A stretch of DNA of 28,666 nucleotides from Burkholderiales bacterium (GTDB lineage Bacteria > Pseudomonadota > Gammaproteobacteria > Burkholderiales > JAEUOS01), in the NCBI GenBank assembly GCA_947456845.1, contig CANGUJ010000006.1:1-28666 (forward strand), in the 5' to 3' direction. Positions 1 through 7,864 of this stretch are shown piece by piece. Both the position numbers and the translations under genes were made by a program. The notes beneath the pieces are model-generated. The model had not been told where the DNA came from and did no database searches. It saw nothing but the letters and a program-made list of their open reading frames with translations. Each line of letters opens with the position of its first letter. Positions within the stretch are counted from its first letter, which is position 1.

Positions 1-897
1 CTGTGCGACGGCGGTCGGCAGGTAGTCCTTCATGAACACGATCACCTGCGGCAGGGCGATGATGAAGGCCGCGCCGAAAATCGCGCCGTGAAACGATCCC
101 AGGCCGCCAATGAACACCAGCGTGGCCATCTCGATGGACACCAGGAGGTTGAACTGCTCGGGCGAAATGAACTGGAGCTTGTGCGCGTACAGCGCGCCGG
201 CCACGCCGGTGAGCATGGCCGAGAGCGCGAAGGCCACGGTCTTGTAGCGCGCCAGGTGGATGCCCATGCTCTGCGCGGAGATCTCGGAATCGCGGATGGC
301 GACAAACGCGCGCCCGGTCGGGCTGCGCATCAGGTTGATGAGCCCCAGCAGGATGACGGCGGTCAGGCCCAAGCACAGGTAGTAGAAGCGCGCATCGCTG
401 TCGATGGTCACGCCGAAGAAATCGATCTGCTTCAACTGCTTGCCGGAATTGCCGCCGGTAACATGCTCCCAGCGGGTGATGATCTCTTCGACGATGAAGC
501 CGAAGGCCATGGTGGCGATCGCCAGGTAGATGCCCTTCAGGCGCAGCGCCGGCAGACCCACCAGCACGCCGGCTGCGCCGGACAGCAGGGCCGCCGCCAG
601 GAGCGAGACGGCGAACGGCACCCCCCGGGCCTGCAGCAGGGCTTCGGTATAGGCACCCACCGCGAGGAACGCCGCGTGCCCCAGCGAGATCTGGCCGGTG
701 AAACCGATCAGGAGCATCAGCCCGAGGCCGATGATGCAATAGATCAGGATGAACACCATCTGGCCCACCAGGTATTCCGGCAGCACCAGGGGCAAACCGA
801 GCAGGCACACCGCCAGCAGGCCGTACCAGAACACCTGCACGCCGTCCTTGAAAAGACGGATATCCTGGTCGTAGTCGGTCTTGAAATGGAAGCGCAT
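1..897 (-). CDS. livM: Branched-chain amino-acid ABC transporter permease LivM (partial, C-terminus beyond window)
   Basis: This is the second inner-membrane permease of a high-affinity branched-chain amino-acid type ABC importer (LivM family). The 299 codons seen open with a short charged cytoplasmic N-terminus (MRFHFKTDYDQDIRLFKDG), followed by several hydrophobic membrane segments. The LivM motif GQISLGHAAFLAVGAY lies in the first third, and a loop resembling GRAFVAIRDSEISAQSMG lies later. The frame is still open at base 1, so the C-terminus and any livG/livF ATPase genes lie outside. The ATG at 897-895 overlaps the livH stop as TGATG, which indicates translational coupling. Substrate is uncertain: this family also moves amides, urea and aromatic acids, and no binding protein of the LivK type is seen here. 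Confidence 0.93.
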   Translation of the reverse strand, partial: MRFHFKTDYDQDIRLFKDGVQVFWYGLLAVCLLGLPLVLPEYLVGQMVFILIYCIIGLGLMLLIGFTGQISLGHAAFLAVGAYTEALLQARGVPFAVSLLAAALLSGAAGVLVGLPALRLKGIYLAIATMAFGFIVEEIITRWEHVTGGNSGKQLKQIDFFGVTIDSDARFYYLCLGLTAVILLGLINLMRSPTGRAFVAIRDSEISAQSMGIHLARYKTVAFALSAMLTGVAGALYAHKLQFISPEQFNLLVSIEMATLVFIGGLGSFHGAIFGAAFIIALPQVIVFMKDYLPTAVAQ

Positions 898-1775
898 CAG
901 ACCTTCTTCCTGAGCTTTTCGCCGAACAGGCCGGACGGCTTGACCATCAGGACGATGAGCACGACGATGTAGGCCGCGATGTCCTTGATGCCCTCGGGCA
1001 GGTAGAAGCCGGCGAAGGACTCCACCAGGCCGATGATGATGCCGCCGGCGATGGCGCCTGGAATGCTGCCGAAGCCGCCCACCACGGCCGCCGGAAACGC
1101 CTTCAGGCCGATGAAGCCCATGTTGGCATGCACGAAGGTGATCGGCGCCAGCAGGATGCCGGCGAAAGTGGCCACCGCTGCCGAAAGGCCCCAGATCAGC
1201 GTATTGATGCGCGCCACCGGTATGCCCATATAGTAGGCGGCGAGCTGGTTTTGCGAGGCCGCCTGCATGGCGATGCCGATGCGCGTGAATCGGAAGAACC
1301 CGAACAGCACCGCACACAGCGCGGCGGTCATGAGGATGATCATCAGCTGCTCGAGCGAGATGGCCGCGCCGCCGAGGTTGACCACCTTCTCGGCGAAGGG
1401 GGTGACGATCTTGTAGGTGTCGGTGCCCCAGCCGGGCATCATCGTCACCACCCCGCGCATCACGTAGCCCACCCCGATGGTGACCATCACCACCGTGAAC
1501 TGCGCCTGTCCGAGCACCGGGCGCAGCACGATGCGCTCGGCCAGCATGCCGTAGGCCGCCATCACGGCCAGCGCGAAGACGATCGCCGCCCAGTAGGGCC
1601 AGCCCATGACGGCGGTGGCGGTATAGGCGAAAAAGCCGCCCAGCATCATGAGGTCGCCCTGGGCGAAATTGACCGTCTCGGTGGCCTTGTAGATGAGGAC
1701 GAAACCCAGCGCAACGAGCGCGTATACGCACCCGATGGCGATGCCGCTCAACGCCAACTGTAAAAACTGCGCCAA
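897..1775 (-). CDS. livH: Branched-chain amino-acid ABC transporter permease LivH
   Basis: LivH-family integral membrane permease, 292 residues, the usual family length. The N-terminus (MAQFLQLALSGIAIGCVYAL) runs straight into the first membrane helix and is followed by the conserved ALVALGFVLIYKATETVNFAQGD. The C-terminal region carries the typical KAFPAAVVGGFGSIPGAI and GGIIIGLVE segments. The start is a TTG at 1775-1773, chosen because GGAGA stands about nine bases upstream and because the protein matches the family start. It forms a heteromeric channel with LivM, whose start codon overlaps its stop. A promoter candidate lies 70-100 bases upstream, which makes livH the likely first gene of the operon. 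Confidence 0.93.
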   Translation of the reverse strand: MAQFLQLALSGIAIGCVYALVALGFVLIYKATETVNFAQGDLMMLGGFFAYTATAVMGWPYWAAIVFALAVMAAYGMLAERIVLRPVLGQAQFTVVMVTIGVGYVMRGVVTMMPGWGTDTYKIVTPFAEKVVNLGGAAISLEQLMIILMTAALCAVLFGFFRFTRIGIAMQAASQNQLAAYYMGIPVARINTLIWGLSAAVATFAGILLAPITFVHANMGFIGLKAFPAAVVGGFGSIPGAIAGGIIIGLVESFAGFYLPEGIKDIAAYIVVLIVLMVKPSGLFGEKLRKKV

Positions 1776-1848
1776 CTTGATTTGTCTCCGCGGTGCCCGG
1801 GGTTCACCCCTGACTTGATCTTTCGTCGACCTTTTTCAGGCGCCGCAG

Positions 1849-1877
1849 AGACTAACCGCCCCGGCCGCCGGCGTCAA
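1849..1877 (-). promoter_or_regulatory. Candidate sigma70 promoter for livHM
   Basis: On the minus strand a TTGACG -35 (1877-1872) stands exactly 17 bases from TAGTCT (1854-1849). The -35 matches five of six consensus positions and the -10 only three of six. Transcription would start near 1842, leaving a leader of about 65 bases before the TTG start of livH. That leader contains a small GGGG-TGAA-CCCC hairpin at about 1796-1807. The call rests on sequence match alone. Confidence 0.4.
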
Positions 1878-1931
1878 TGCGGCCAATCCCTAGGCGTCGG
1901 GCGGCGCGCCCGCGCCCCGCCATGGGTCGAT

Positions 1932-3308
1932 TCATGCAGCCTGCGCAGTGCCGCGCGCCTGGCGGCGCGACAGCGGCCCGGGGTCGCGCAACAGGCGCTT
2001 GACCGCATGCACGGTCGCCACCTCGCCCTGGTTGGCAAACGCCTCATGGTTGCGCTCGATCTCCCCGGGCACGTAGTGGTAGTTGACCATGAAGCCGGCC
2101 GCCTGGGCGATGCCCTTGGGCGACACATCGGCCATCCAGTTCACCCGCGCGAGGCGGGCGCCATTGCCGAGATGAAAACGCGCCACCGGATCGACCGCGC
2201 TGCCGTCGCGGCCGCGCGCCACCAAGAGGTAGTAGGCGACGGCGTTCTGCAGCACCGGCTTCAAGGCCTTGCAGGCCACGTTGTCCCGATGCCAGTCGGG
2301 CACGTCGAGTAGCTTGAGCGCGTCGAGATCGGCCGGCGTGAACGGGGCCGGATTCCTCCCCGTGCGGGTGCGGCCCACCCAGGCGAGGAAGCCCGGCACC
2401 GGCGAGAGCGTGACGAAGTTGTCGAGCGACGGGCACTCGCGCTTCAACTCCTCGACCACCTGCTTGATGAGGAAACTGCCGAAGGACACCCCGCGCAGTC
2501 CCAGTTGGCAATTCGAAATCGAGTAGAACACCGCCGTGGTGGCGCGCGCCGGGTCGGTGGCCGGGCGCCCCATCGCCAGCACCGGCGCGATGGCGTCCGG
2601 GATCTCCCCCTGCAGGGCCACCTCCACGAAGATCAGCGGCTCGTCGGCCAGCGTGGGGTGGAAAAACGCGAAGCAGCGCCGGTCCGCCGGCTCCAGGCGG
2701 GCACGCAGGTCCTCCCAGCTTTCGATCTGGTGCACCGCCTCATAGCGGATGATCTTTTCCAGGATATGCGCCGGCGTGGTCCAGTCGATGCGCTTCAAGA
2801 CCAGGAAGCCGCGGTTGAACCATGAGGAGAACAGGTGGACGAAGTCGGCGTCGACCACGCCCAGGTCGCTGTCGCGCCCGCGGTCGGCCATGGCACGGAT
2901 CAGGTCCTCGCGCATGCGCACCAGCGCGGCGGTGCCGCCCGGCGCGAGGTTGAGGCGACGGATCAGTTCCTGCCGGCGCGGCTCGGCCGCCTTGTGAAGG
3001 GCCAGCGTGTTGGAGGCGTCCGGATTGTCCCGGTAGCGCGCGATGGCGTCCTCCAGCCGCTTGCGGTCGGCGCCGAAGCGGCCGGCGCGCAGGGCCTCGA
3101 GAATGCGGCCTCGCGCCAGCGGGTCGAGCTGCGAGTAGCGTTCGATGATGGAGGTGGCCATGGCAACGCCCGACGCCGCCCCGCGGCCGGAAATCAGCGC
3201 CACGCAGTCTCGTAGCAATTCGCCCATGGACACCCGCTGACGGGCCGCCGGCGGGGTCATGGCGGCAGGCAGGGCGGACAAGAAAGCTCGAATGGGGTTG
3301 GGTCCCAT
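1932..3308 (-). CDS. Malonyl-CoA decarboxylase
   Basis: Converts malonyl-CoA to acetyl-CoA and CO2. The 458-residue protein has the helical N-terminal domain (about residues 1-180) followed by the GNAT-like catalytic domain. The family's catalytic pair is visible: Ser302 in NFVTLSPVPGFLAW and His379 in RFHLGNGARL, followed by the signature VNWMADVSPKGIAQAAGFMVNYHYVPGE region (residues about 387-415). The ATG at 3308 is preferred over an upstream TTG at 3341 because GGAG stands seven bases before it. No peroxisomal or signal sequence is present, so it should be cytoplasmic. It is transcribed away from the acyl-CoA carboxyltransferase gene at 3687. In many bacteria this enzyme serves malonate use or clears malonyl-CoA; no malonyl-CoA synthetase or malonate transporter is adjacent here. 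Confidence 0.93.
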   Translation of the reverse strand: MGPNPIRAFLSALPAAMTPPAARQRVSMGELLRDCVALISGRGAASGVAMATSIIERYSQLDPLARGRILEALRAGRFGADRKRLEDAIARYRDNPDASNTLALHKAAEPRRQELIRRLNLAPGGTAALVRMREDLIRAMADRGRDSDLGVVDADFVHLFSSWFNRGFLVLKRIDWTTPAHILEKIIRYEAVHQIESWEDLRARLEPADRRCFAFFHPTLADEPLIFVEVALQGEIPDAIAPVLAMGRPATDPARATTAVFYSISNCQLGLRGVSFGSFLIKQVVEELKRECPSLDNFVTLSPVPGFLAWVGRTRTGRNPAPFTPADLDALKLLDVPDWHRDNVACKALKPVLQNAVAYYLLVARGRDGSAVDPVARFHLGNGARLARVNWMADVSPKGIAQAAGFMVNYHYVPGEIERNHEAFANQGEVATVHAVKRLLRDPGPLSRRQARGTAQAA

Positions 3309-3421
3309 GACAACACTCCGAATACGAACCGCTGGATACAACGCCCTTCAAGCGGCACTCTTTAACGTGACGCCCTTCGTACGGCGCCGCAGGCCATCGC
3401 CCGCATGACACCGCGATCAAG

Positions 3422-3463
3422 GCACGGTGGACGCAGCACGGTGGACGCGGCACGGTGAACGCG
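3422..3463. repeat. Three tandem 14-bp repeats in a divergent promoter region
   Basis: The unit GCACGGTGGACGCR occurs three times head to tail at 3422-3435, 3436-3449 and 3450-3463. The first two copies differ only at the last base, and the third also has A for G at position nine. A degenerate GCGCGG follows. The repeats sit between two divergent malonyl-CoA related genes, so they could be binding sites for a shared regulator or simply a slippage product. Confidence 0.8.
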
Positions 3464-3627
3464 GCGCGGCAGCTGCAACACCGCCGGGCGGCAGGGCGGC
3501 GCGGTTGCGGCACGCTGCGCCGCTCTCAACGCCCGCCGACGCGCTCATATTGACATAGCATGACACACCCAGGACGCAAGGCGCCGGCCGCACCGCGAAA
3601 CTCCGACCCCGGCGGAACCCGCACGGC

Positions 3628-3656
3628 ATGACCTGCATGGTCGCCTGCACTATCAT
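3628..3656 (+). promoter_or_regulatory. Weak promoter candidate for the acyl-CoA operon
   Basis: ATGACC (3628-3633), 17 bases, then TATCAT (3651-3656). The -10 matches five of six consensus positions and the -35 four of six. A start near 3663 would give a leader of about 24 bases. No clear Shine-Dalgarno sequence precedes the ATG at 3687. Confidence 0.3.
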
Positions 3657-3686
3657 GCGTACTGCTCCGCACCCGGTTCCTATCGC

Positions 3687-5234
3687 ATGTCCTGGCAACC
3701 CGAACTCGATGAACTTGAACGCCGCCGGCGCGCCGCGCTCGAAATGGGCGGCCCGGAGAAGGTGGCGCGCCATCGCAACAACGGCAAGCTGACCGTGCGC
3801 GAGCGCATTGCGCTCCTGCTCGACACGGACAGTTTCCACGAAATCGGCTCGGCTTCGGGCTTCGCGCGATACGACGCGGCCAACCAGCTACAGGCCTTCA
3901 CGCCTACCAACCAGATCATCGGGCGCGGGCGCATCGAGGGCCGCAGCGTGGCCGTCTCGGCCGACGATTTCACCGTGCGCGGCGGGGCCAACGACGGCGG
4001 CGTGATCGAAAAACTCGGCTATGTCGAGCGCATGGCCTGCGAATTGCGCCTGCCCCTGGTGCGCCTTGTGGACGGCACCGGCGGGGGCGGCTCGGTGAAG
4101 ACCATCGAGACCATCGGCCGCACCTATGTGCCGGCGGTGCCGGGCTGGGAATTTGCCATCATGAACATGGCCACCGTGCCGGTGGTCGGCCTGGCGCTCG
4201 GTTCGGTGGCGGGCCTGGGCGCGGCGCGGGTGGTCACCAGTCACTATTCGCTGATGGTCGAGGGCATTGCGCAGATCTTCGCCGCCGGCCCGCCTGTGGT
4301 CGCACGCGCCGGCGAAAAAGTCACCAAGGACGAGCTCGGCGGCGCCGCCATTCATGCCGGCAACGGCACGGTCGATGACGTGGTGGCGAGCGAGGCCGAG
4401 GCCTGCGCCCGCGCGCGGCGCTTCCTGTCCTACCTGCCGCCCTCCGTGCATGCGTTGCCGCCGCGCGGCGCGGTTGAGGACGTTCCCGCGCGCAGCGAGG
4501 AGTGGCTGCTGTCCGCCATCCCGCGCGATCCGCGCAAGGTCTACAAGATGCGCCCCATCGTCGAGGCGCTGGTCGACCGCGGCTCGTTCTTCGAGATCGG
4601 CCGTGCCTGGGGCAAATCGGTGATTACCGGCCTGGCGCGGCTTGACGGCTGGCCGGTGGCGGTGATCGCAAGCGATCCCTACCACTACGGCGGCGCCTGG
4701 ACGGCACGGGCCGCGGAAAAGCTGGTGCGCTTCATCGACATGGCGCAGACCTTTCACCTGCCGGTGGTGCATCTGGCCGACATCCCGGGTTTCCGCATCG
4801 GCGTACAGGCCGAGCAGGAGGCCACCATCCGCTACGGCTCGCGCGCCATGGCGGCGATCTACCAGGCCACCGTGCCGTGGTGCTCGGTGCTGGTGCGGCG
4901 CGCCTTCGGGGTGGCCGGCGCCGCGCACCAGAGCACCGGGCGTTTCAACCTGCGCTATGCCTGGCCGTCGGGCGAATGGGGCTCGCTGCCGATCGCCGGC
5001 GGCCTGGAAGCCGCCTACAAGGCCGAACTGGAAGCCGCGCCCGACCCGGCGGCGCGCCTGGCGGAAATCGAGGCGCGCCTGAAGCAGTTCACCTCGCCCT
5101 TCCGCACCGCGGAGCAGTTCATGGTGGAGGAAATCATCGATCCGCGCCAGACGCGGCGCCTGTTGACCGAGTTCGCCAACCTGGCGGCGCCGCTGCGCGC
5201 GCCCGGGCCGTCGGCCTTCGGCATGCGGCCGTGA
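3687..5234 (+). CDS. Acyl-CoA carboxylase carboxyltransferase (beta) subunit
   Basis: Carboxyltransferase subunit of a biotin-dependent acyl-CoA carboxylase (propionyl-CoA or methylmalonyl-CoA type, crotonase fold, two homologous halves). The 515-residue length is standard. The N-half has the family opening KLTVRERIALLLD and the glycine-rich DGTGGGGS at residues 129-136. The C-half has DIPGFRIGVQAEQEATIR from residue 365, then RYGSRAMAAIYQATVPW and the RRAFGVAGAAH loop, which resemble the acyl-CoA and biotin sites of the family. It would move CO2 from carboxybiotin to an acyl-CoA, or run in reverse. No biotin carboxylase or biotin carrier gene is in the window, so the partner must be encoded elsewhere. 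It heads a five-gene plus-strand cluster and diverges from malonyl-CoA decarboxylase. The exact substrate cannot be read from the sequence. Confidence 0.9.
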   Translation: MSWQPELDELERRRRAALEMGGPEKVARHRNNGKLTVRERIALLLDTDSFHEIGSASGFARYDAANQLQAFTPTNQIIGRGRIEGRSVAVSADDFTVRGGANDGGVIEKLGYVERMACELRLPLVRLVDGTGGGGSVKTIETIGRTYVPAVPGWEFAIMNMATVPVVGLALGSVAGLGAARVVTSHYSLMVEGIAQIFAAGPPVVARAGEKVTKDELGGAAIHAGNGTVDDVVASEAEACARARRFLSYLPPSVHALPPRGAVEDVPARSEEWLLSAIPRDPRKVYKMRPIVEALVDRGSFFEIGRAWGKSVITGLARLDGWPVAVIASDPYHYGGAWTARAAEKLVRFIDMAQTFHLPVVHLADIPGFRIGVQAEQEATIRYGSRAMAAIYQATVPWCSVLVRRAFGVAGAAHQSTGRFNLRYAWPSGEWGSLPIAGGLEAAYKAELEAAPDPAARLAEIEARLKQFTSPFRTAEQFMVEEIIDPRQTRRLLTEFANLAAPLRAPGPSAFGMRP

Positions 5235-5308
5235 ATCCGAGTTGTGGCCAGACCCGCGCGCTTGCGACACTGCGCCGGTGATTCCCGCTTGAATCGAGGA
5301 CGAACCCC

Positions 5309-6031
5309 ATGAACAAGGTGGCCCTGATCATCGGCGCCGGCGACGCCACCGGCGGCGCCGTCGCGCGGCGCTTCGCCCGCGCAGGCTTCACCGCCTGCGT
5401 GACCCGGCGCGACGTGGCAAAGCTCGCCGCCCTCAAGGCCGCCATCGAGGCCGAAGGCGGCACCTGCCATGCCTTCGGCTCGGACGCCCGCGAAGAGGAC
5501 GCGGCGGTCAAGCTGTTCGCCGATATCGAAGCCGGCATCGGCCCGATCGAGGTATGCGTATTCAACATCGGCGGCAACGTGCGCTTCGGCATCGCCGAGA
5601 CCACCGCGCGCGTGTACCGCAAGGTATGGGAGATGTGCGCCTTCGCCGGCTTTCTGGCCGGGCGCGAGGCCGCGAAAGTCATGCTGCCGAGGCAGCGCGG
5701 CACCATCATCTTCACCGGAGCCACCGCCTCGCTGCGTGGCGGTTCGGGGTTCGCCGCCTTCGCCGGCGGCAAGCATGCCCTGCGCGCGCTGGCGCAAAGC
5801 ATGGCGCGCGAACTCGGGGCCCAGGGCATCCATGTGGCGCACGCCATCATTGACGGCGCCATCGACACCGCCTTCATCGCCGAGCGTTTTCCGGAACGCT
5901 ATGCGCTGAAGGCGCAGGACGGCATCCTCGATCCCGACGCGATCGCGGATGCCTACTGGATGCTGCACACCCAGCCGCGCTCGGCCTGGACCCACGAACT
6001 GGACCTGCGCCCGTGGATGGAAAAATGGTGA
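5309..6031 (+). CDS. SDR-fold protein with the catalytic tyrosine replaced by phenylalanine
   Basis: Short-chain dehydrogenase/reductase fold, 240 residues. The N-terminal Rossmann motif is a variant (GAGDATGG, residues 9-16) and NIGGN (86-90) stands for the usual NNAG. At the active site the normal Y-x-x-x-K reads F-A-G-G-K: Phe151 replaces the catalytic Tyr while Lys155 is kept. The usual Ser position looks like Ala138, although Ser141 lies three residues later. The segment LAQSMARELGAQGIHVAH is typical of the family. Either it uses an altered mechanism or it binds a dinucleotide without classical dehydrogenase activity. GAGGA lies just upstream of the ATG. It is 74 bases after the carboxyltransferase gene and 46 before the isomerase gene, so co-transcription is likely. 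Confidence 0.85.
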   Translation: MNKVALIIGAGDATGGAVARRFARAGFTACVTRRDVAKLAALKAAIEAEGGTCHAFGSDAREEDAAVKLFADIEAGIGPIEVCVFNIGGNVRFGIAETTARVYRKVWEMCAFAGFLAGREAAKVMLPRQRGTIIFTGATASLRGGSGFAAFAGGKHALRALAQSMARELGAQGIHVAHAIIDGAIDTAFIAERFPERYALKAQDGILDPDAIADAYWMLHTQPRSAWTHELDLRPWMEKW

Positions 6032-6077
6032 TGCGCCAGGCCTCCGGGGCCCAACACTGCAAGCGGAGAACATCAGG

Positions 6078-6668
6078 ATGAAGCAAGTGGAGTTCTACTT
6101 CGATTTCGGCAGCCCGGCGTCCTACCTGGCATGGACGCAACTGCCGAAGATCGCCGCAGCCGCCGGCGCGCGGATCGTCTGGAAACCCATGCTGCTGGGC
6201 GGCGTGTTCAAGGCCACCGGCAACGCCAGCCCGGTGACGGTGGCGGCCAAGGGGAAATGGATGATGGGAGATCTTGCGCGCTTCGCGGCCCGCTATGGCG
6301 TGCCGCTCAAGATGCCGCCGAGTTTCCCGGTCAACACCCTGGCCATGATGCGCGGCGCGGTGGGCATGCAAATGCGCCAACCGGCCGATTTCGACCGCTA
6401 TGTGAAGGCCATGTACGAGGCGATGTTCGGCCGGGGCCTCAACATGGGCGACCCCGACGTGGTCGCCGGCGTACTCGCCGCGGCCGGCTTCGATGCCGCC
6501 GCCTTTGCCGCGCTCACGGCCGATGCGGCGGTCAAGCAGGGCCTGGTGGCCAACACCGAGGAGGCGGTGGCGCGCGGCGTGTTCGGCGCACCGACGATGT
6601 TCGTCGGCGAGGACATGCACTTCGGCCAGGACCGACTGGATTTCGTCGCCCAGGCATTGGCGCGATAA
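6078..6668 (+). CDS. 2-hydroxychromene-2-carboxylate isomerase family protein (DsbA-like, glutathione-dependent)
   Basis: Thioredoxin-fold protein of the DsbA/kappa-GST type, 196 residues, matching the NahD family length. It begins MKQVEFYFDFGSPASYLAW, with Ser12 at the position of the catalytic serine of NahD. The C-terminal part has the cis-proline loop GVFGAPTMFVGEDMHFGQDRL typical of the family. The known reaction is glutathione-dependent isomerisation of 2-hydroxychromene-2-carboxylate in naphthalene breakdown. No ring-cleavage genes are adjacent, so a different conjugation or isomerisation reaction on an acyl or aromatic intermediate is more likely. The start at 6078 was chosen over earlier in-frame codons because GGAGAA lies seven bases upstream and the protein then begins as the family does. 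Confidence 0.88.
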   Translation: MKQVEFYFDFGSPASYLAWTQLPKIAAAAGARIVWKPMLLGGVFKATGNASPVTVAAKGKWMMGDLARFAARYGVPLKMPPSFPVNTLAMMRGAVGMQMRQPADFDRYVKAMYEAMFGRGLNMGDPDVVAGVLAAAGFDAAAFAALTADAAVKQGLVANTEEAVARGVFGAPTMFVGEDMHFGQDRLDFVAQALAR

Positions 6669-6717
6669 TCGCGCTCCCGTCGCCGCCGCGGCGGCCCCCT
6701 CCTGGACATAGCGCGCC

Positions 6718-7824
6718 ATGACCCCCCACAGCCAGGCCACGCCGGCGATGGCCGAAACAGAACTCTCCGCCACGGCGCTTGAAGCCCCGGTCGCGCGCGG
6801 CGAGGAATTCCGCGACAAGAATCCGCGCAAGGTGTTGTCGGCGGCGGAGCTGGCGCCGCTCACCCGCCTTTCGGACTGGAAAAGCGCCGCCGCGCTGGCA
6901 CAGACCCTGGGGCTGCTGGTGGCCACGCTTGCGCTCGGGGTGTTCGGCTTCCATCTGCTGCGGGAAGGCGCGCTGGCGGGCGTGGCGTGCATACTCGCAG
7001 CCATCCTCCTGACCGGCTGCTGGCAGCATGCACTGGCCATCATTTCGCATGAATCCACCCACTATCGCCTGTTCGCCAGCCGCTTCGCCAATGATCTGAT
7101 CGGCCGCATCGCCGGCATGCTCATCGGCGTGTCCACCTACGCGTACCGCATCGTGCACCGTGTGCACCACAACAACCTGTACGAAGCCATCGATCCTGAC
7201 CTGGCATTGATGGCCGGCTATCCGCGCGGAAGAATGTACCTGGTGAAGAAGCTGCTCAAGGATGCGGCAGGCCTCACCGCCTGGCGCAACTATCTGTACT
7301 TCTTCGGCGCCCCGGCGATGAATACCGCCACCGGGGCGAAGCAGAAACCGCTGGACGACACCACCGAACGCCTGCGCCGCCAGGCCCTGGCCGACCGCTG
7401 GGTGGTGGCGGCCTTCCATGGGCTGATGCTGGCGGGCACGTTCGCGCTGGGCGTGGGCGTCGAGTACGTGGTGCTGTGGATCCTGCCGGCCATCACCGTG
7501 CAGGCGGTGATCCTGCGCCTGCGCGCGGTGGCCGAGCATGGCGCGCCTTCGCATACCCGCAGCCCGTTTGGCGCGGCCCGCACCAACATCGCCTTGCCGC
7601 TGTGGGCGCGCGTGGCGCTGTTTCCGCACCATGTGAACTACCACCTCGAGCACCACCTCTACCCCGCCGTGCCGCACTACCACCTGGCCGCGCTGCACGA
7701 AAAGCTGCGCGCCGCCGGCGCGCTGGATGACGCCGAAGTGCGCCCCTTCGCCGAGACGATGAAGCGCGTTTTCGCCGAGCGCGGCTCGTTGCAAACCGAA
7801 TCCCGCCGCGCCCGCGCAGTCTGA
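6718..7824 (+). CDS. Membrane fatty acid desaturase
   Basis: Integral membrane di-iron desaturase, 368 residues, introducing a double bond or hydroxyl into an acyl chain. All three histidine boxes are present: HESTH (111-115), HRVHH (147-151) and HLEHH (309-313, within NYHLEHHLYP). Hydrophobic segments lie at about 60-110, 125-140 and 215-255. The first 30 residues are polar and poorly conserved, so an in-frame ATG at 6748 may be the true start; neither has a strong ribosome site. It lies 49 bases after the isomerase gene and 40 before the beta-oxidation gene, which suggests an operon acting on unusual acyl chains. Related proteins include beta-carotene hydroxylases and sphingolipid desaturases, so the substrate is open. 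Confidence 0.9.
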   Translation: MTPHSQATPAMAETELSATALEAPVARGEEFRDKNPRKVLSAAELAPLTRLSDWKSAAALAQTLGLLVATLALGVFGFHLLREGALAGVACILAAILLTGCWQHALAIISHESTHYRLFASRFANDLIGRIAGMLIGVSTYAYRIVHRVHHNNLYEAIDPDLALMAGYPRGRMYLVKKLLKDAAGLTAWRNYLYFFGAPAMNTATGAKQKPLDDTTERLRRQALADRWVVAAFHGLMLAGTFALGVGVEYVVLWILPAITVQAVILRLRAVAEHGAPSHTRSPFGAARTNIALPLWARVALFPHHVNYHLEHHLYPAVPHYHLAALHEKLRAAGALDDAEVRPFAETMKRVFAERGSLQTESRRARAV

Positions 7825-7864
7825 CCTTCCCCCAACCCCTTTCGCCTTCCATCAAAGAGCCGAC

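Larger units (their letters stand above)
3309..3686. other. Divergent intergenic region (378 bp)
   Basis: No gene is supported here. It separates the malonyl-CoA decarboxylase and acyl-CoA carboxyltransferase genes, so it must hold both promoters. It contains three tandem 14-bp repeats (3422-3463), a perfect TTGACA at 3550-3555 without a convincing partner -10, and a weak promoter candidate for the rightward gene at 3628-3656. I saw no convincing minus-strand promoter. Confidence 0.7.

Noticed and set aside
88..972. Long plus-strand open frame opposite livM
   Set aside because: It is the reverse-strand shadow of a clear membrane permease in GC-rich DNA; its translation is rich in His, Gln, Asp and Arg with no family features.
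3422..3463. Tandem repeats as a CRISPR array
   Set aside because: Units are 14 bp and directly abutting, with no spacers and no cas genes.
3550..3555. Perfect TTGACA -35 in the divergent region
   Set aside because: No -10-like hexamer stands at 16-18 bases on the plus strand, so it is not called as a promoter.
3888..5270. 460-codon minus-strand open frame opposite the carboxyltransferase
   Set aside because: Composition (Arg, His, Gly, Ala, Gln) is typical of antisense frames in GC-rich genes and the plus-strand protein is unmistakable.
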